DNA of 7,025 nt from an uncultured Collinsella sp. GTDB lineage: Bacteria; Actinomycetota; Coriobacteriia; Coriobacteriales; Coriobacteriaceae. Where the stretch lies: the NCBI GenBank assembly GCA_900544425.1, contig UQUX01000093.1, positions 1 to 7,025 on the forward strand, given 5' to 3'. Of the stretch, positions 1 through 4,599 are shown piece by piece (position 1 is the stretch's first letter; every line of letters begins with the position of its first letter). The notes below the pieces were generated by a model. That model was not told the origin of the DNA and did no database searches. It worked only from the letters and a program-made list of their open reading frames with translations. A program made the translations under genes and the position numbers.

Positions 1-5
1 CTGAG

Positions 6-37
6 AAGGGGGAGGCCTCGCGGCCTCCCCCTTTTTT
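6..37 (+). terminator. Rho-independent terminator of an upstream gene
   Basis: A perfect 10-bp GC-rich stem (8-17 pairing with 22-31) encloses the tetraloop TCGC (18-21) and is followed directly by six T residues (32-37). The AA at 6-7 can pair with the first two T residues. This is a textbook intrinsic terminator reading on the + strand, so a + strand gene probably ends just before the window. The opposite strand has no comparable T tract after the stem, so it should work in one direction only. It separates the upstream unit from the acpS operon. Confidence 0.93.
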
Positions 38-51
38 GCGTTTGCGGGCTT

Positions 52-81
52 TTGTCTCACATAGTAGCTGTGTTTTATAAC
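52..81 (+). promoter_or_regulatory. Candidate second, distal sigma70-type promoter
   Basis: TTGTCT (52-57) and TATAAC (76-81) form a -35/-10 pair, again with an 18-base spacer and matches of 4 of 6 and 5 of 6. This mirrors the proximal candidate 36 bases downstream. The -35 boxes of both sit in a near-identical nonamer, TTTGTC(T/G)CA. Either or both could drive the operon. Two weak-to-moderate boxes in a short AT-richer stretch can arise by chance, so this one is less certain. Confidence 0.35.
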
Positions 82-87
82 CCTCGT

Positions 88-117
88 TTGTCGCATCTTC
101 TGCGAACGGGCTACAAT
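88..117 (+). promoter_or_regulatory. Candidate sigma70-type promoter for the operon (proximal)
   Basis: TTGTCG (88-93) matches the -35 consensus at 4 of 6 positions, and TACAAT (112-117) matches the -10 consensus at 5 of 6. The spacer is 18 bases. Transcription would start near 124, leaving a leader of roughly 20 bases before the acpS start at 147. It lies just downstream of the terminator and upstream of the first gene, where an operon promoter is expected. A short inverted repeat, TCGCA/TGCGA (92-96 or nearby, and 101-105), lies in the spacer. The call is inferred from consensus match and position only. Confidence 0.55.
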
Positions 118-136
118 AACTTAGTCTGTGCGATAT

Positions 137-144
137 GGAGGTGA
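137..144 (+). promoter_or_regulatory. Shine-Dalgarno site that fixes the acpS start at 147
   Basis: GGAGGTGA (137-144) is a near-perfect anti-SD complement. Its GGAGG core ends 5 bases before the ATG at 147. An in-frame ATG at 135 would place this site inside the coding region and leave that start without a ribosome binding site. The ATG at 147 also puts the conserved AcpS N terminus (GIGVDIVEI) at its normal distance from the start. Confidence 0.85.
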
Positions 145-146
145 AC

Positions 147-686
147 ATGGCTGAAGCTGGTATCGGCGTTGATATCGTCGAGATTTCCCGCATGAAATCA
201 ATTCTTGAAAAGACGCCGTCGTTTGCTCGGCGTGTGTTTACCGAAGAAGAGCGTGCGTATTGCGATGCATCATCGCGTCCCGCTGCTCACTATGCGAGCC
301 GCTTTGCTTCGCGCGAGGCGGTACTTAAAGCTCTCGGCACGGGTTTTAGTCAAGGCGTGGGTCGCAAGGATGTTTCGGTTACGCGTGATAAACTCGGCAA
401 ACCGAAGGCGCTGCTTTCTGGCCGTGCTCTCGAGATCGCTCAAGAACTGGGTGTTGTTGAGGTCGCTCTTTCCATTACGCTTACAGGAGACTTGGCCGTT
501 GCGAATGCCATCGCGATTACCGAAGATGCTCGGCCTAAGTCAAAAGAGGAAAAGGTGAGCACCAAGAAACGCGTAGCGCAGACATTTAAAGAGGCTCGCT
601 CTGTTTTAGATGAGCTTGAGCAGCTGCAGAATTCAGCATTGACGGAGCACCTGGGTGATGCTTCGCAAGATACGCTAGGAGCATAG
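147..686 (+). CDS. acpS: Holo-[acyl-carrier-protein] synthase with C-terminal extension
   Basis: AcpS moves the 4'-phosphopantetheine arm from coenzyme A to the conserved serine of acyl carrier protein, activating it for fatty acid synthesis in the cytoplasm. The 179-residue protein starts with the family signature GIGVDIVEI (residues 5-13), whose Asp9 is the expected Mg ligand. It continues with RVFTEEE (29-35) and the second signature, SREAVLKALGTGF (55-67), which holds Glu57 and Lys61. The segment DKLGKPKALLSG (81-92) is also typical. The conserved fold ends near residue 125. Family members are usually about 115-130 residues, so residues 128-179 are an extra charged, probably helical tail with no recognised domain. 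At the late SxSHT-like element this protein reads SITLT (109-113), with Leu112 where many homologues have His; E. coli AcpS also lacks that motif, so function is probably kept. It is the first gene of the operon, and its stop codon abuts the next ATG. Confidence 0.93.
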   Translation: MAEAGIGVDIVEISRMKSILEKTPSFARRVFTEEERAYCDASSRPAAHYASRFASREAVLKALGTGFSQGVGRKDVSVTRDKLGKPKALLSGRALEIAQELGVVEVALSITLTGDLAVANAIAITEDARPKSKEEKVSTKKRVAQTFKEARSVLDELEQLQNSALTEHLGDASQDTLGA

Positions 687-2303
687 ATGAAACCGGTTTT
701 GAGTACCGAAGAAGTCGTTCGTCTCGAGGATATTATCGAACGCGAAGGGACTTCGAAGGCCGAGCTTATGGAGCTAGCGGGTGAGTTTGCCGCCAACGAG
801 GTCTTGAAGCTCAATCCCGATCGGGTTCTCGTTCTGGTCGGTTTTGGTAATAATGGCGGCGACGGTTGGGTTGCCGCCGATATCCTGAGCCATAAGGGTG
901 TGGACGTGGATATCGTTTCTCCGGTTGAGCCGGATGAGATTCCTGCTGCTCTGGCACGTCATGTTGCTCGTCGTACTGCCGGCCGCGATGTGCACGTTTG
1001 CGTCGGCCCCTCGCGTGACGAACTCGAGGTTTTGATCGATAAGGCCGATGTTGTTGTCGATGCCATTTTTGGTACCGGTTTCCACGGAAATCTGCGTGCG
1101 CCGTTCTCCATCTGGATTCCTACGGTCAATGAATGCGCCGATTGTGTCGTATCCATTGATGTTCCCTCGGGCCTGAATGCCGAGACGGGCGTTGTTGATG
1201 ACGACTGCATTCGTGCCGAGCATACGGTGACGATGATTGCGCCCAAGATTGGTCTGTATAGCGCTGATGGTCCTGAGTATGCTGGCGATTTGATCTGCGG
1301 CAATCTTTACGACCGTCTTGACGAGGTCATCGATGATGTCGACCACGCCGCCGAGATTGTCGAGCCCGGTGACTTAGTTGATTACTTTGCCCCACTACCT
1401 ACGAATATCGATAAGTATTCCCGTGGCTCTGTGCTTATTGTCGCCGGATCTGCGCAATATCCTGGTGCTGCCATTATGGCGGCCAAGTCTGCAGCTCGCG
1501 CGGGTGCTGGTTACGTGGCAGTCGCGGCTCCTGACGCCTGCGCCAATCTTATTCGCATGGCACTTCCTTCGATTCCCGTCTTTGCTATTCCGTCTGATTC
1601 CCGCGGCTCCTTTGGCGCCGCTGCGCGCATGACTGTGTGCGAGATTGCAAAGAAGTACAGCTGTGTACTGTGCGGTCCCGGTATGACGACGTCTGCCGGC
1701 GCTATGCAGGTGGTTTCGGGCTTGCTCGAGCTTGATGTGCCGCTTATCTTGGACGCCGATGCACTCAACTGCCTTGCTAAGATTGCCATTGACGGTATTG
1801 ATAGTAATCCCGAGATGTATCGTCGCGAACAGCCGTTGGTTATGACGCCGCACTATCGTGAGCTTTCGCGTCTGGTTGCCGGTGACGAGGTGAACGACCT
1901 TGGTACCGCGATTGCGGCCGCGCAGAAGGTTGTCTGGGCTGCAGGCTCCGACAATCTGGTGGTCATTGCCAAGGGGCCGACGACGGCTATCTGTGGCGTT
2001 GAGCGTGTGCTGCTGCCGCTCTCGGGTCCGGCTTCTCTGGCAACTGCCGGTTCGGGTGATGTTCTCGCGGGTATTTTGGCCGGCACGCTTGCCACCATGC
2101 GCGACGAGATGGATCGTTGGGAGTTGCTGTATTCGTACGCCGTCGCACTTCACAGCTACGCCGGTTTTGCCGCGGCGACGGAGTATGGTGAGAAGAGCGT
2201 CATCGCGACCGATCTTATCGACTTGATCGGTCCTGCCATGGACCTGGCGGCAAAGGATGCGCTCGAAGATCTGGGAATCATGGACGAAGGGTCGGATGAC
2301 TAA
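687..2303 (+). CDS. nnrE-nnrD (nnr): Bifunctional NAD(P)H-hydrate epimerase / ADP- or ATP-dependent NAD(P)H-hydrate dehydratase
   Basis: This enzyme repairs NADHX and NADPHX, the hydrated damage products of NADH and NADPH. The N-terminal YjeF_N domain interconverts the R and S epimers. The C-terminal ribokinase-like domain dehydrates the S form using a nucleotide. The protein has 538 residues, normal for the two-domain form. N-domain marks are LMELAG (27-32), GFGNNGGDG (52-60), DAIFGTG (125-131) and DVPSGLNAETG (158-168). C-domain marks are AGSAQYPGA (253-261), the Ala/Gly-rich helix at 265-277, GPGMTTS (330-336), DADALN (356-361), TPHYRE (387-392), KGPTT (429-433) and AGSGDVLAG (454-462), where Asp458 is the expected catalytic base. 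GSGD replaces the commoner GTGD, a mild variation. The start is supported by AGGAG (677-681) 5 bases upstream; the ATG follows the acpS stop with no gap, so translation is probably coupled. Whether ADP or ATP is the cofactor cannot be read from the sequence; bacterial NnrD enzymes usually use ADP. Confidence 0.95.
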   Translation: MKPVLSTEEVVRLEDIIEREGTSKAELMELAGEFAANEVLKLNPDRVLVLVGFGNNGGDGWVAADILSHKGVDVDIVSPVEPDEIPAALARHVARRTAGRDVHVCVGPSRDELEVLIDKADVVVDAIFGTGFHGNLRAPFSIWIPTVNECADCVVSIDVPSGLNAETGVVDDDCIRAEHTVTMIAPKIGLYSADGPEYAGDLICGNLYDRLDEVIDDVDHAAEIVEPGDLVDYFAPLPTNIDKYSRGSVLIVAGSAQYPGAAIMAAKSAARAGAGYVAVAAPDACANLIRMALPSIPVFAIPSDSRGSFGAAARMTVCEIAKKYSCVLCGPGMTTSAGAMQVVSGLLELDVPLILDADALNCLAKIAIDGIDSNPEMYRREQPLVMTPHYRELSRLVAGDEVNDLGTAIAAAQKVVWAAGSDNLVVIAKGPTTAICGVERVLLPLSGPASLATAGSGDVLAGILAGTLATMRDEMDRWELLYSYAVALHSYAGFAAATEYGEKSVIATDLIDLIGPAMDLAAKDALEDLGIMDEGSDD

Positions 2304-2305
2304 TC

Positions 2306-3451
2306 ATGAATAAAGCCGATTTGACGCGCTGGTCCTGGGTCGAGATCGACCGCGGGGCGCTCCGTCGCAACACGAGGGCCTATAAGAACTTGCTGAATCC
2401 ACGTCAGCGCCTGTGCTGCGTGGTCAAGGCCGATGCTTATGGTCATGGAGCTGTTGAGTGCGCCAAGATCATGTATTCGGCCGGTGCCGACATGTTTGCC
2501 GTGGCGACGGTTAACGAGGGCGTTGAGCTCCGACAGGGCGGGATTACGAAACCCATCCTCATCCTAAGCGAGCCGCCTATCGAGGCCATTCCGACGTTGC
2601 TCGAGTTTGATATCATGCCCTCGGTCTATACGTCTGACTTTGCTCTTGCGTATGGCGAATGTGCCGTCGCGGCGGGCAAGGTGGGCAAGTATCATCTCGC
2701 CATCGAGACGGGTATGAATCGTATCGGCGTACACTACACACAGGTGCTCGACTTTGTCCGCGGTATTAATTTCCATCGCGGTATTCAGTGCGACGGCGTA
2801 TTTACGCACTTCGCCACGGCCGATGAACCTTCGGGCTGGGATTACAAGCTGCAGTGTCAGCGCTTTACCGAGGCCGTTCAAGCCATTAAGGATGCGGGTT
2901 TTGAGTGCGGTATCGTGCACTGCGCCAACACGCCGTCCTCGATGCTCGACCCCTCGATGCATTTTGATATGATTCGCGCCGGCGTTGGCTTGTATGGCAT
3001 GCAGCCGTGCGAGCTGAGTGGCCGCGTGATGCAGCTTGATCCCGTTATGAGCGTCCATGCGCGCGTGACGCGCGTGGCACACCCTGCGATGGGTGAGGGC
3101 GTGGGCTACGGTTTTACCTACCGCGTACCGCGCACGCGCGTTCAGATCTGCACGCTGCCGATCGGTTATGCCGACGGCCTATCGCGTACACTTTCCAATC
3201 GTATGGATGTGCTGTATCGCGGCGAGCGCGTGCATCAGGTTGGCAATATCTGCATGGACCAGTTTATGGTCGCCATTCAGTCCAACCCGGCACACGAGAT
3301 TCCCGAGGCCGAGTATGGTGACGAGATGATTATTGTCGGCCGCGATGGCGATGCCGAGATCACTATGGACGAGATGGCCCGACTGCGCGGAACGATTAAC
3401 TACGAGGTCGCCTGCGGCTTTGGCATGCGCCTCGACAAGGTCTACGTGTAG
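2306..3451 (+). CDS. alr: Alanine racemase (PLP-dependent)
   Basis: Alr interconverts L- and D-alanine and so supplies D-alanine for peptidoglycan. The 381-residue length is typical. The PLP-binding Lys41 sits in VVKADAYGHG (39-48) of the N-terminal TIM-barrel domain. Other marks are GMNRIG (136-141, with Arg139 as the residue that contacts the PLP oxygen), THFATAD (167-173), HCANTPSSM (205-213) and RAGVGLYG (224-231, Arg224 facing the pyridine nitrogen). The C-terminal beta domain has VGYGFTY (266-272), whose Tyr268 is the expected second catalytic base, and GNICMDQ (313-319). One oddity is Ala132 (codon GCC, 2699-2701) at the place of the carbamylated Lys129 of the Geobacillus enzyme, seven residues before the conserved Arg. 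All directly catalytic residues remain. The gene starts 2 bases after nnr with only a weak SD (GGATGA, 2294-2299), so translational coupling is likely. Confidence 0.96.
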   Translation: MNKADLTRWSWVEIDRGALRRNTRAYKNLLNPRQRLCCVVKADAYGHGAVECAKIMYSAGADMFAVATVNEGVELRQGGITKPILILSEPPIEAIPTLLEFDIMPSVYTSDFALAYGECAVAAGKVGKYHLAIETGMNRIGVHYTQVLDFVRGINFHRGIQCDGVFTHFATADEPSGWDYKLQCQRFTEAVQAIKDAGFECGIVHCANTPSSMLDPSMHFDMIRAGVGLYGMQPCELSGRVMQLDPVMSVHARVTRVAHPAMGEGVGYGFTYRVPRTRVQICTLPIGYADGLSRTLSNRMDVLYRGERVHQVGNICMDQFMVAIQSNPAHEIPEAEYGDEMIIVGRDGDAEITMDEMARLRGTINYEVACGFGMRLDKVYV

Positions 3452-3459
3452 GAGTCGCC

Positions 3460-4080
3460 ATGGGCGTCATGCACATCCCCGGCCATACCCATCAGGCACC
3501 ACATGAGGTCGCACTCGAGGAAATTGAGGCCGTTCTGGGCGATTGTCACCTCTGCCAGCTCTACCAGTCGCGTCACAATATCGTGTTTGGCGTGGGAAAC
3601 CCCCGCGCTCGTGTGATGTTTATTGGCGAGGCGCCGGGCCGCAATGAGGATTTGCAGGGCGAGCCCTTTGTGGGGGCGGCAGGTGAGGACCTCAACGGCA
3701 TTTTGTCGCTGGCGGGGCTCAAACGCGAAGACGTCTACATTGCCAACGTGCTTAAGTGCCGCCCGCCGGGAAACCGCAATCCACGTCCCGAGGAAGTGCT
3801 GGCTTGCTCGCCGTTTTTGCGTGAGCAGATTCGAAGCATCTGGCCCGATATTATCGTGACGCTCGGCAACCCCGCGACGCACTTTGTGCTTAAGACCGAG
3901 ATTGGCATTACTAAGCTGCGCGGCAGGTTCCACCAGATGGGGCATTTTGTAGTAATGCCCACGTTCCATCCGGCAGCAGCGCTACGCAATCCGGCGTGGC
4001 AGGAGCTGCTGGAGGAAGACTTTAAGATGCTGGGCGATTATCTGGAGCGACATCCCGCACCAGAGGACGCCTCGGAATAA
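3460..4080 (+). CDS. Family 4 uracil-DNA glycosylase with a 4Fe-4S cluster
   Basis: Enzymes of this family cut uracil from DNA, which arises by cytosine deamination or dUMP misincorporation, and so start base-excision repair. The 206-residue protein has the four cysteines expected to hold the 4Fe-4S cluster: Cys29 and Cys32 (CHLC), Cys100 (NVLKCRPPGNRNP, 96-108) and Cys116. The active-site motif GEAPGRNED (56-64) with PFVGAAG (69-75), and the late motif TFHPAAALR (168-176) with His170, match family 4 UDGs such as the Thermotoga enzyme. The first 15 residues carry four histidines (5, 9, 11, 15) and look like a short non-conserved leader. AGGAG (3450-3454) overlaps the alr stop codon and lies 5 bases before the ATG. 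The gene sits between alr and tsaE, an unusual place for a repair gene. Related proteins have been annotated as phage DNA polymerase-like, but the motifs favour the glycosylase. Confidence 0.93.
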   Translation: MGVMHIPGHTHQAPHEVALEEIEAVLGDCHLCQLYQSRHNIVFGVGNPRARVMFIGEAPGRNEDLQGEPFVGAAGEDLNGILSLAGLKREDVYIANVLKCRPPGNRNPRPEEVLACSPFLREQIRSIWPDIIVTLGNPATHFVLKTEIGITKLRGRFHQMGHFVVMPTFHPAAALRNPAWQELLEEDFKMLGDYLERHPAPEDASE

Positions 4081-4092
4081 TAAGGAGCATAT

Positions 4093-4599
4093 ATGTCCCT
4101 GGAGCGCCTGGGGGTAGGTACTTACAAAACGACTTGCGCTGCCGATACGGAGTACTTTGGCGAGCTAATTGCACCGTGCCTTGAGGACGGCGATGTGCTC
4201 ATCCTGACCGGTGGCCTGGGAGTGGGCAAAACTCACTTTACCAAGGGCGTCTCGCGCGGGCTGGGCGATGGGCATATGGTTACGAGCCCTACGTTTGCGC
4301 TCATGGCCGTTCACGATCAAGGCCGTATTCCGCTGTTTCACTTTGATCTATACCGCCTGGAGCATGCCTACGAGCTCGAGGATACGGGCATTTTCGATGT
4401 GCTGGGCTATGAGGGTGCTTGCCTGCTGGAATGGGGCGAACAATTCCAAGACGAGCTGACGGATGAGTATCTTTCGGTGACGCTCAAGCGTGATGAGGGC
4501 GACAGCGATGTGCGAACGATAACGCTCGAGGCGCACGGTGACCGCGCAATGGAGCTTTCCCATTTGATTGATAAGGCTGTACAAGATGAGCTTGCATAA
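4093..4599 (+). CDS. tsaE: tRNA threonylcarbamoyladenosine biosynthesis ATPase TsaE
   Basis: TsaE is the small P-loop ATPase that binds the TsaB-TsaD complex and is needed for repeated rounds of t6A37 formation on tRNA in bacteria. The 168-residue protein has the Walker A loop GGLGVGKT (40-47, with Lys46 and Thr47), the SPTF switch-like motif (65-68), HFDLYR (83-88) and EWGE (113-116), all diagnostic for the family. The C-terminal part (about 118-168) is less conserved and acidic. AAGGAG (4082-4087) lies 5 bases before the ATG, 12 bases after the glycosylase stop. The end of the gene overlaps the start of the tsaB-rimI-tsaD fusion, its expected partner protein, by 14 bases, which would help keep expression of the two proteins matched. 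Confidence 0.95.
   Translation: MSLERLGVGTYKTTCAADTEYFGELIAPCLEDGDVLILTGGLGVGKTHFTKGVSRGLGDGHMVTSPTFALMAVHDQGRIPLFHFDLYRLEHAYELEDTGIFDVLGYEGACLLEWGEQFQDELTDEYLSVTLKRDEGDSDVRTITLEAHGDRAMELSHLIDKAVQDELA
4573..4576 (+). promoter_or_regulatory. Shine-Dalgarno inside tsaE supporting the fusion start at 4586
   Basis: AAGG (4573-4576) lies 9 bases before the ATG at 4586. An in-frame TTG at 4568 could extend the protein by six residues, but the added residues (MIRLYK) resemble nothing in TsaB and no good SD precedes that codon. The ATG start leaves a normal short lead before the TsaB signature at residues 13-17. Confidence 0.55.

Noticed and set aside
135..146. Earlier acpS start at the ATG at 135
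   Set aside because: The strong SD (137-144) would be inside the gene, and the ATG at 147 has ideal spacing and a family-typical N terminus.
1654..1669. Perfect 6-bp stem AGTACA-GCTG-TGTACT inside nnr
   Set aside because: It lies in the middle of a well-conserved coding region, is short, has no T tract, and is easily explained by codon choice.
774..2153. Minus-strand open frames opposite nnr (774-1346, 1395-2153)
   Set aside because: They are shadows of the NAD(P)H-hydrate repair gene, with no domain-like composition and no plausible SD context noticed.
3058..3078. Direct repeat GCGCGTG-AC-GCGCGTG in alr
   Set aside because: It encodes the ordinary HARVTRVA segment of the protein. The repeat comes from Arg-Val codons and does not extend beyond it.
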